Origin: Aliikangiella marina
Lineage (GTDB): Bacteria; Pseudomonadota; Gammaproteobacteria; Enterobacterales; Kangiellaceae
Direction: 5' to 3'
Assembly: GCF_007004765.1 (NCBI RefSeq)
Contig: NZ_VIKR01000003.1
Coordinates: 310,001-374,000, forward strand
DNA: 64,000 bases
The notes beneath the pieces were generated by a model. The model was not told the DNA's origin. It made no database searches and saw nothing but the letters and a program-made list of their open reading frames with translations. Made by a program: the position numbers and the translations under genes. This document shows, piece by piece, positions 57,179 to 64,000 of this stretch. Numbering within the stretch: the first letter of the stretch is position 1; each line of letters opens with the position of its first letter.

Positions 57179-59266
57179 ATGGCACGTACTACTCCAATTA
57201 ATCTTTATCGCAATATCGGAATTGTTGCGCACGTAGACGCGGGTAAAACCACGACTACTGAGCGTGTACTGTTTTATACTGGATTGTCGCATAAGATTGG
57301 TGAAGTTCATGATGGCGCAGCTACTATGGACTGGATGGAGCAAGAACAAGAGCGCGGCATTACAATCACCTCGGCTGCAACCACGACTTTTTGGCGTGGT
57401 ATGCAAGGTCAGTATGAAAACCACCGCATTAATATCATTGACACGCCTGGACACGTTGACTTCACGATTGAAGTAGAGCGTTCACTGCGGGTGTTAGATG
57501 GTGCGGTGGTGGTTTTTTGTGGTTCATCTGGTGTTGAGCCGCAATCAGAAACCGTTTGGCGACAAGCTAATAAGTATCAAGTTCCGCGTATGGTATTTGT
57601 CAATAAGATGGACCGTGCAGGCGCTGATTTCTTGCGTGTTGTTGACCAGATAGAAAATCGGTTAGGTTCTAACCCTGTTCCGATTCAGTTACCGATTGGT
57701 GCTGAAGAAGAGTTTAAAGGGGTTATTGATCTAATTAAAATGAAAGCCATTTACTGGAACGAAGCCGACCGCGGTATGACGTTCGAGTACGCCGACATTC
57801 CTGCAGAGATGCAAGCAGAATGTGAAGAATGGCGAGAAAAGATGGTTGAAGCAGCTGCTGAAGCTAGTGAAGATTTAATGGACAAGTACCTCGAAGAAGG
57901 AGACTTGTCTGAAGAAGACATCAAGACGGGGTTGCGAACTCGCACTTTATCAAATGAAATTGTTGTTGCAACTTGTGGCAGTGCTTTCAAAAATAAAGGT
58001 GTTCAAGCCGTTCTTGATGCAGTAATTGAGTTTATGCCAGCACCGGTGGATATCCCACCCATTAAAGGTCACTTGATTGATAGTGAAGAGGAAGAGGAAC
58101 GTCCACCTAAAGATGATGGGCCCTTCGCAGCACTCGCTTTCAAAATTGCTACTGATCCGTTTGTTGGTACGCTAACTTTCTTTCGAGTGTATTCGGGCGT
58201 TTTGAAAACGGGTGACCAGATTTTCAATTCAGTTAAAGGGAAAAAAGAGCGAGTTGGACGAATCGTCCAAATGCACTCCAACTCCCGAGAAGAAGTCAAA
58301 GAAGTCTACGCTGGTGACATTGCTGCGGCAATTGGTCTTAAGGACGTTACCACTGGCGATACCTTTTGCGATATGCAAAAGAAAATAGTGCTTGAAAGAA
58401 TGGAGTTTCCTGAGCCAGTTATTTCGGTAGCGGTTGAGCCAAGAACAAAACCTGATCAGGAAAAAATGGGTATAGCTTTGAGCAAATTAGCTCAAGAAGA
58501 TCCATCATTCCGCGTTGAGACTGACGAAGAGTCGGGACAAACGATCATTTCTGGAATGGGTGAATTACACCTCGATATAATCGTTGATCGAATGAAGCGT
58601 GAATTTAAAGTTGACGCGAATATTGGTAAACCGCAAGTCGCTTATCGAGAAACCATTCGTAAGTCAGTTGAAGCTGAAGGAAAATTCGTTCGTCAATCCG
58701 GCGGTAAAGGACAGTATGGCCACGTTTGGCTTAAGATTGAACCGAAAGAGTCAGGGGAAGGTTACGAGTTCGTTAACGAAATTGTTGGCGGTGCAGTACC
58801 AAGGGAATATATTCCCGCTGTTGATAAAGGTTGTCAGGAGCAAATGAACCAAGGCGTTTTCTCTGGCTATCCAATGGTGGATGTTAAGGTCACTTTGTAT
58901 GACGGTTCATACCACGATGTCGATTCCAGTGAAATGGCATTTAAAATCGCTGGCTCCATGGGCTTCAGACAAGGCGCAATGGAAGCAAACCCGGTATTAC
59001 TTGAACCGATTATGGCGGTTGAAGTCGTGACTCCTGAAGATTATATGGGCGATGTGATGGGCGATTTAAATCGACGTCGCGGAACCGTCCAAGGTATGGA
59101 TGATAATCCGTCAGGCAAAATTATTCGGGCAGAAGTGCCTCTTGGTGAAATGTTTGGATATGCCACAGATCTGCGATCAGCAACTCAAGGTCGCGCAAGT
59201 TACTCAATGGAATTTGCAAAGTATGCAGAAGCGCCTGCGAGCGTCTCTGATGCGATGAGTTATTAA
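57179..59266 (+). CDS. fusA: Elongation factor G
   Basis: 695 residues with all five domains. G1 is [20 protein letters not shown]3 is DTPGHVDF, and G4 is [10 protein letters not shown]. It translocates tRNA and mRNA on the ribosome and helps recycle it. The C-terminal [19 protein letters not shown] region is conserved. It is the longer FusA1-type protein in the str operon, followed by tufA after 71 bases. Confidence 0.98.
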   Translation: MARTTPINLYRNIGIVAHVDAGKTTTTERVLFYTGLSHKIGEVHDGAATMDWMEQEQERGITITSAATTTFWRGMQGQYENHRINIIDTPGHVDFTIEVERSLRVLDGAVVVFCGSSGVEPQSETVWRQANKYQVPRMVFVNKMDRAGADFLRVVDQIENRLGSNPVPIQLPIGAEEEFKGVIDLIKMKAIYWNEADRGMTFEYADIPAEMQAECEEWREKMVEAAAEASEDLMDKYLEEGDLSEEDIKTGLRTRTLSNEIVVATCGSAFKNKGVQAVLDAVIEFMPAPVDIPPIKGHLIDSEEEEERPPKDDGPFAALAFKIATDPFVGTLTFFRVYSGVLKTGDQIFNSVKGKKERVGRIVQMHSNSREEVKEVYAGDIAAAIGLKDVTTGDTFCDMQKKIVLERMEFPEPVISVAVEPRTKPDQEKMGIALSKLAQEDPSFRVETDEESGQTIISGMGELHLDIIVDRMKREFKVDANIGKPQVAYRETIRKSVEAEGKFVRQSGGKGQYGHVWLKIEPKESGEGYEFVNEIVGGAVPREYIPAVDKGCQEQMNQGVFSGYPMVDVKVTLYDGSYHDVDSSEMAFKIAGSMGFRQGAMEANPVLLEPIMAVEVVTPEDYMGDVMGDLNRRRGTVQGMDDNPSGKIIRAEVPLGEMFGYATDLRSATQGRASYSMEFAKYAEAPASVSDAMSY

Positions 59267-59337
59267 TTCATTAAAAATATTTTTAATACTTTAAATAAAA
59301 CTTTTAATTTAACAATTAAATCAACGAGGAAAAGGTA

Positions 59338-60528
59338 ATGTCAAAAGAAAAGTTTGAACGAACCAAACCCCATGTCAACGTTGGTACAATCGGCCACGTA
59401 GACCATGGTAAAACTACTTTAACAGCTGCAATGTGCACAGTATTGTCAGCGGCTTTCGGTGGTGAGCAAAAAGCATTCGACGAAATCGATAATGCGCCAG
59501 AAGAGAAAGAGCGTGGTATCACAATCGCGACGTCACACGTAGAGTACGAAACAGAAGGTCGTCACTACGCGCACGTAGACTGCCCAGGACATGCTGACTA
59601 TGTTAAAAACATGATCACCGGTGCGGCTCAAATGGACGGTGCGATTCTAGTTTGTTCAGCAGCAGATGGCCCAATGCCACAAACGCGTGAGCATATCCTT
59701 TTATCACGTCAGGTAGGTGTACCTAAGATTCTTGTTTTCTTGAACAAGTGTGACATGGTTGATGACGAAGAGTTATTAGAGCTAGTAGAAATGGAAGTTC
59801 GTGAGCTATTAGACGCATACGAATTCCCAGGTGACGACACGCCAATCATCAAAGGTTCAGCTTTGAAAGCACTAGAAGGCGACGAAGGTCCTCTCGGTAA
59901 AGAAGCAATCTTAGAATTAGCGAAAGCACTTGATTCATACATCCCAGAGCCAGAGCGTGACATCGATAAAGATTTCATCATGCCGATTGAAGATGTATTC
60001 TCAATCTCAGGTCGTGGTACTGTTGTAACAGGCCGTATCGAGAAAGGTATCATCAACGTTGGTGAAGAAATCGAAATCGTTGGTATCAAAGAAACGACTA
60101 AGACGACTGTAACCGGTGTAGAAATGTTCCGTAAGCTTCTTGACGAAGGTCGTGCGGGTGACAACGTTGGTATCCTTTTACGTGGTACTAAGCGTGACGA
60201 AGTAGAGCGTGGTCAAGTATTGGCTAAGCCTGGTTCAATCACTCCACACACTAAGTTTGAGTCAGAAGTTTACATCTTGAGCAAAGACGAAGGTGGCCGT
60301 CATACGCCATTCTTCAAAGGTTACCGTCCACAGTTCTACTTCCGTACAACTGACGTAACTGGTGCTTGTGAGCTTCCAGAAGGCGTAGAAATGGTAATGC
60401 CAGGTGACAACATCAAAATGGTTATCGAACTAATCGCTCCTATCGCGATGGACGAAGGTTTACGCTTCGCTATCCGTGAAGGTGGTCGTACAGTTGGTGC
60501 TGGTGTTGTTGCTAAGATCCTTGCTTAA
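59338..60528 (+). CDS. tufA: Elongation factor Tu, second copy
   Basis: 396 residues, identical in protein to the copy at 42321. At the DNA level the first codons (TCAAAAGAAAAG against TCTAAGGAAAAA) and one base near codon 33 differ; I see no further differences, in contrast to the unrelated flanks. Such identity over 1.2 kb indicates ongoing gene conversion between the two copies. It closes the str operon; a strong terminator follows, so the S10 operon is not fused to it here. Confidence 0.98.
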   Translation: MSKEKFERTKPHVNVGTIGHVDHGKTTLTAAMCTVLSAAFGGEQKAFDEIDNAPEEKERGITIATSHVEYETEGRHYAHVDCPGHADYVKNMITGAAQMDGAILVCSAADGPMPQTREHILLSRQVGVPKILVFLNKCDMVDDEELLELVEMEVRELLDAYEFPGDDTPIIKGSALKALEGDEGPLGKEAILELAKALDSYIPEPERDIDKDFIMPIEDVFSISGRGTVVTGRIEKGIINVGEEIEIVGIKETTKTTVTGVEMFRKLLDEGRAGDNVGILLRGTKRDEVERGQVLAKPGSITPHTKFESEVYILSKDEGGRHTPFFKGYRPQFYFRTTDVTGACELPEGVEMVMPGDNIKMVIELIAPIAMDEGLRFAIREGGRTVGAGVVAKILA

Positions 60529-60566
60529 TTGATTTAATCAGTTAGTCAGGTCTGACACCTAATAAG

Positions 60567-60593
60567 AAAGGCGCTCTTTGAGCGCCTTTTTTT
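60567..60593 (+). terminator. Rho-independent terminator of the str operon
   Basis: AAAGGCGCTC (60567-60576) pairs perfectly with GAGCGCCTTT (60580-60589) around a 3-base loop and runs into seven T. Confidence 0.96.
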
Positions 60594-60797
60594 GTGCGTG
60601 ATGATTTAGTCTTAACTTAGTTTTAATACCACGCCAGTTTTAATCGTCCTTTATTTTCTATACCAATTGAAAGTGTGGCGCATGTAGTCGGTTCTCTCTT
60701 CAGCTTACACTTTTCTAAAGGTCAGGTTAAACTAACCGACTAGCTAATGTCCTAGTTTTACATAGCTATCGGTTAACTGGCTAAAATGGAGAGAAAA

Positions 60798-61202
60798 ATG
60801 TTCTTAAAACGTCATGCACTATGGGTTGTATTTGCGCTATTTTTTGCCACCGCTGTTTACACTCATAGTGGTGAAAAACTCTTACTAAGTGATAGTCAGT
60901 TACCCCTGGGGAAACCGCTTATTTGGTTAGTTTTTTTGGGGTTCGTTACCTATTCGTACTATTGCAGTATGCGTGAAAACCTGTTCAAAACTATTGGTAA
61001 GATGTCAAAACTTCATTGGGGTAAACAAATCGGAATTGACCTGTATCTTGGCTTATTTATTAGTGTATTTATTATTTACTTAAATGAAGGATCAATACTG
61101 GTAACCTTGTTATGGCTTGGCCCAATTGTGATATTTGGGAATTTGGCGACTTTGTTATATCTCGCGCTGAACTACGACGCTTTAATTGCTCACTTTCTTT
61201 AA
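60798..61202 (+). CDS. Hypothetical multi-span membrane protein
   Basis: 134 residues from the ATG at 60798, which has GGAGAG just upstream; an ATG at 60786 has no ribosome site. Four hydrophobic segments are visible, at about residues 6-22 (LWVVFALFFATAVYT), 40-57 (PLIWLVFLGFVTYSYY), 82-99 (IGIDLYLGLFISVFIIYL) and 104-126 (ILVTLLWLGPIVIFGNLATLLYLAL). I do not recognise the family. It starts the accessory region right of the str operon. Confidence 0.65.
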   Translation: MFLKRHALWVVFALFFATAVYTHSGEKLLLSDSQLPLGKPLIWLVFLGFVTYSYYCSMRENLFKTIGKMSKLHWGKQIGIDLYLGLFISVFIIYLNEGSILVTLLWLGPIVIFGNLATLLYLALNYDALIAHFL

Positions 61203-61449
61203 AATGACTCACTTTGCTGAATGATAATGCTTAGTTGGCGAATAAATCTTATATCTCACGGGAATATTTACTTTAAATGAGCAAAACAGTGAAATTGTCC
61301 AAAATTTGATAGTTAATGGCGGAATATTGCTAATTTATTGAATCCTTTATTGATAATATTGCTGCGTGATATCGTAGTGGATTGATTAAAAAACGCTGTT
61401 ATATCACGTTTAATAGAGCATTAGTAATTTTAAAAAATAAGGGAAGATA

Positions 61450-61911
61450 ATGAAGAAAGTTGTTTTTATTTTAGGGTTTGTTTTAAGTGGCTGTAGCTTT
61501 AATAAATACGTTATTCAAGACAATGCGAATATTCCTCCTCTCAGCACCAATCAAGGCTATATGGGCGTCACGGTTAACACTATCGAAAAAGTATCCTCAA
61601 TTCGTTTTGTAAATCAGCAAACGGGTGAAAATTTCTTTATTGGCCCAATCGACAAAGGGATTAAACAATACACTATGGCGGTTGAAGCTGGGGACTACTG
61701 CATTACTCAGATGCAGGCCTACCAGTATAACTTTAACTTCAAGAATAATGGTTTTTGCGTCTATGTCGAAGAAGGTGAATTAAATTACATTGGCGAGCTT
61801 TTTGTTCGTTGGCCTCAGTCTCATTTACAGCAACGATTTGAGCGATACACTGCCTTGTTGAAGCAAGATTTACCAGCTTTATGTCGTGAGCAAATTGGCG
61901 AGGGATGTTGA
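61450..61911 (+). CDS. Hypothetical lipoprotein
   Basis: 153 residues with a lipoprotein signal (lipobox LSGC, Cys at residue 15). The rest is a beta-rich domain (GYMGVTVNTIEKVSSIRFVNQQTGENFFIGPI, then KQYTMAVEAGDYCITQMQAYQYNFNF) resembling DUF2846-type lipoproteins, though the match is weak. Four cysteines lie in the mature part. AAGGGAAG lies before the ATG. Its stop overlaps the next start by seven bases, so the two are coupled. Confidence 0.7.
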   Translation: MKKVVFILGFVLSGCSFNKYVIQDNANIPPLSTNQGYMGVTVNTIEKVSSIRFVNQQTGENFFIGPIDKGIKQYTMAVEAGDYCITQMQAYQYNFNFKNNGFCVYVEEGELNYIGELFVRWPQSHLQQRFERYTALLKQDLPALCREQIGEGC

Positions 61912-62474
61912 CAGTGAAATTAGGAATTGTATGTCTTTTGGCATTGTTTGTTTCAGTCTCTCAAGCCGAAGCTAGTAACGAAGAGAGCTCCGAACCTAAG
62001 TGCGAATCTTCCGGCGAATTTGTGAGTTACAAGGCAGGGGTTTATGCTGAAAAAAGCAATAAAAAGGCTCATGCGTTTAACTTGTACTGTAATGTTGCTT
62101 ACAAAGGCGATTATCGGGCACAGTTTAAACTTGCACGATTATATTTACATGGCATAGATGGCTATCTGAGTTCAAATAAAGTTGTTGCAGGCGTATGGGC
62201 TCGAATCTCGAATTCAGTGGCACGAAGTGTAAAACGCAAGAATTTGATTAATCAAATTGAAAGCGAATTATCTAAAGATGAATTAGCGGAATTAAATTCT
62301 ATTTATACGACTGCTAGAGCGCTTATCCCAAGTGGTAATCGAATCGATCATCAATACATCAAGGAAGATTTGAGTAAGTATTTGAAAGATGAAAAACGAG
62401 TTTACACAGGCTCAAGAATAAAGCGAAAAAAGGATAACGCGCCTAATAACTTAGATACTTTTGACTTTAATTAA
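61905..62474 (+). CDS. Secreted Sel1-repeat-like protein with a TGSRI tail
   Basis: 189 residues. Residues 1-22 are a signal peptide (ending SQAEA). Residues 57-100 resemble one or two Sel1-like repeats (AHAFNLYCNVAYKGDYRAQFKLARLYLHGIDG, then NKVVAGVWARISN). Such repeats usually mediate protein interactions. The C-terminus reads VYTGSRIKRKKD, again the TGSRI string seen at the N-terminus of the protein at 947. It overlaps the upstream lipoprotein gene by 7 bases, so the pair may act together in the envelope. Confidence 0.7.
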   Translation: MLTVKLGIVCLLALFVSVSQAEASNEESSEPKCESSGEFVSYKAGVYAEKSNKKAHAFNLYCNVAYKGDYRAQFKLARLYLHGIDGYLSSNKVVAGVWARISNSVARSVKRKNLINQIESELSKDELAELNSIYTTARALIPSGNRIDHQYIKEDLSKYLKDEKRVYTGSRIKRKKDNAPNNLDTFDFN

Positions 62475-62692
62475 GAGAAAGTATTTGAATTTTGTTTTTT
62501 GCTGGATAGCCTTTAGTCGTAACCGACTCTAGGCTTAAACTCCATCAGTATGGATATAAGCTCAAGCTATTATATTGGTTTGGTTACAAGGCTTTAATTA
62601 GCGTTTAAAGAGTATAGTTGGCTTGGATTTTAAGTTGGGGTTTCAGGTTATAGCAATGTAATCAATTGACAAGTATAAAAATTGAGTACCTA

Positions 62693-62836
62693 ATGGGTAT
62701 CAAAAGTGATCCGGAAGTTGATAAAGCGGTAGAGAAATTTACTGTTGAGCTATTAAATATTTTGCTTGCAAAAGATATCTCTCTTTTAGACAAGCGCCAG
62801 ATTACTTTTGTCCATTTATCTGAAAATAAGATGTAA
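62693..62836 (+). CDS. Possible small protein of 47 residues
   Basis: ATG at 62693 opens a frame of 47 codons. The translation looks protein-like and helical (SDPEVDKAVEKFTVELLNILL, then ISLLDKRQITFVHL). There is no good ribosome site and no known family. It could be a remnant of a larger gene. Confidence 0.35.
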   Translation: MGIKSDPEVDKAVEKFTVELLNILLAKDISLLDKRQITFVHLSENKM

Positions 62837-62894
62837 GCATTTCATGTGATTGGGTTTTATGTATTTTGATTCTCGTTATCAGTTCAATATAACA

Positions 62895-63893
62895 ATGAAA
62901 TTTATTTATCTAGTTATTTTATCCTTAACTCTAGTTGGATGCGTGAGTAAAGTCAGGAACGAGAGCACGAGCTTAGCTGACGAGCAGCAAAAACATGCAA
63001 TGTTTTATATTAATGAATTGAAAAGTTGCCCGTTAAAATTTCAGCGAGGTGTGTTTCTAGATGGCGGAACTATAGCGGTAAGGGTTCACTATTCTACTTC
63101 TGATATTCGATATTTTGGAATTGAGAACTCACTACCGCTTGAGGTTAATAATTCTTCGAATTCCTTGACTGATGAGGATTATGAATATATTGCTAGTAAT
63201 AAGGAAATTAATGTTTTCTTAGGTGTATATCCTGGAAGCAAAGGTTACTCACAGGTACTGCCATTTAAAGGAAGTGAGGAACTTGCTTTGCGAACAGTTA
63301 TCAGTAAATGGTCAGATTGCGAACAACTAGACAATGCGTCTAAACAAGCCATAGAAAAATTTATTAGTGACTTGGATGGTGATAGGACAAGAGGTACAAA
63401 TTATCTGTTCGACGCACCCAACGAAAAGTTGTTGCTGTGGAGGCAGGATAATTCGAGAAAAGGAATTTTTGGCGAGGATGTCAAAAATGAATATATTACG
63501 CTAATGGGCCTTCAGACAGCAGTTGTTGAACTTTCAGATATAACAGCTTGTGACAATGCATTCGACTGTGATCTTAAATGGTATAAATTTACAATAAATG
63601 TCAAATATAGTCGGGAAGAAAAGAACTTAAATAAAATAATCTACGCAGTTAGAAAGGACGCTTATAAACCAATTATGAATACTGCTACATTAGGGATTTT
63701 TGTATTAAGTGAAATACCAATAGAGTCGCAAAATGAAGCGTTAGGTTCAAAATACTATTTGCATGAAATAGCTTGGCCAAAGAGTATATATTGCTTTAAT
63801 AGCAGGCTAAGTGATATTGGAATACCCAAATATGACACTATAAGCTATAGAGCTTATGACCACTGGGAAATGCAATGTATTAGTGCTGAGTAG
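62895..63893 (+). CDS. Lipoprotein, paralogue of the gene at 7733-8731
   Basis: 332 residues from the ATG at 62895; an upstream in-frame ATG at 62850 would put 15 polar residues in front of the signal. The lipobox is LVGC (Cys near residue 16). It shares motifs along its whole length with the protein at 7733: RGVFLDGGTIAVRVHY, YFGIEN, SQVLPF, NSRKGIFG, LSEIPI, KYYLHE and a final W.MQCI. Cysteine positions are conserved too. The family and role are unknown; a periplasmic, disulfide-containing lipoprotein is likely. A copy of the array intergenic element follows it. Confidence 0.78.
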   Translation: MKFIYLVILSLTLVGCVSKVRNESTSLADEQQKHAMFYINELKSCPLKFQRGVFLDGGTIAVRVHYSTSDIRYFGIENSLPLEVNNSSNSLTDEDYEYIASNKEINVFLGVYPGSKGYSQVLPFKGSEELALRTVISKWSDCEQLDNASKQAIEKFISDLDGDRTRGTNYLFDAPNEKLLLWRQDNSRKGIFGEDVKNEYITLMGLQTAVVELSDITACDNAFDCDLKWYKFTINVKYSREEKNLNKIIYAVRKDAYKPIMNTATLGIFVLSEIPIESQNEALGSKYYLHEIAWPKSIYCFNSRLSDIGIPKYDTISYRAYDHWEMQCISAE

Positions 63894-63940
63894 AGAGATA
63901 GGCTTTGTATCTGTTGAGTTTTGATAGATCTAGTTAATTA

Positions 63941-63989
63941 CACAACTGTCATTCGAACCATTCTAAAATTATAGAAAAAGCAGTTATCA
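63941..63989 (+). repeat. Array intergenic element, degenerate copy at the right edge
   Basis: CACAACTGTCATTCG (63941-63955) resembles the first box, and AAAAAGCAGTTATCA (63975-63989) resembles the second. The spacing from GTCATTCG to the second box is 27 bases, matching the short-spacer class of the array 52 kb to the left. Confidence 0.45.
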
Positions 63990-64000
63990 AATAGTGCAAT

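Overview
The window is a piece of a gammaproteobacterial chromosome. It is AT-rich and probably marine; a Kangiellaceae/Oceanospirillales-like host is my inference from gene order and gene content. The strongest anchor is the block at 41.5-60.6 kb: tRNA-Thr/Tyr/Gly/Thr - tufB - tRNA-Trp - secE - nusG - rplKAJL - rpoBC - rpsL - rpsG - fusA - tufA. The two tuf genes encode identical proteins and are almost identical in DNA. I could place regulatory signals in this block: a sigma70 promoter with a GC-rich discriminator before the tRNAs, an L10 leader before rplJ, attenuator-like hairpins after the tRNAs, tufB, nusG and rplL, a TTGACA-17-TACAAT promoter before rpsL, and a clean terminator after tufA.

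Region 1 (1-4.6 kb) holds the 3' end of a secreted PKD / proprotein-convertase P-domain protein, a small secreted protein, and a CadC-like membrane regulator with TPR repeats divergent from a serine beta-lactamase-like hydrolase. Region 2 (4.6-12.2 kb) is an accessory array of about eleven small, mostly unrecognised genes, all on the + strand. They include lipoproteins, a zinc-ribbon membrane protein, a TonB-C-domain lipoprotein and a SUKH-like protein. Most of the larger gaps between them carry a recurrent non-coding element: a small hairpin, a CATCAC box, a GAC..TCA box, and about 27-37 bases later a second box resembling AAAAGCGGACGCTCA. A similar element reappears at the right edge of the window, just after a second copy of one of the array lipoproteins. 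This is the least explained feature of the window.

Region 3 (12.4-41.3 kb) is mostly core and metabolic. It has a large phytase-esterase-like/choice-of-anchor-I lipoprotein, glnS, the sodium-type stator pomAB, the isoprenoid cluster xseB-ispA-dxs, and an SDR/aldehyde dehydrogenase/LysE/glutamate-synthase-like run. It continues with a DUF413/MaoP-like protein, a stand-alone extra ATP synthase subunit c divergent from a LysR regulator, greB and a GabD-type dehydrogenase. It ends with a translationally coupled redoxin/gluconate-dehydrogenase-subunit-3/GMC oxidoreductase operon and murB-birA-coaX. Region 4 (60.6-64 kb), past the tufA terminator, returns to small membrane and lipoprotein genes of the accessory type.
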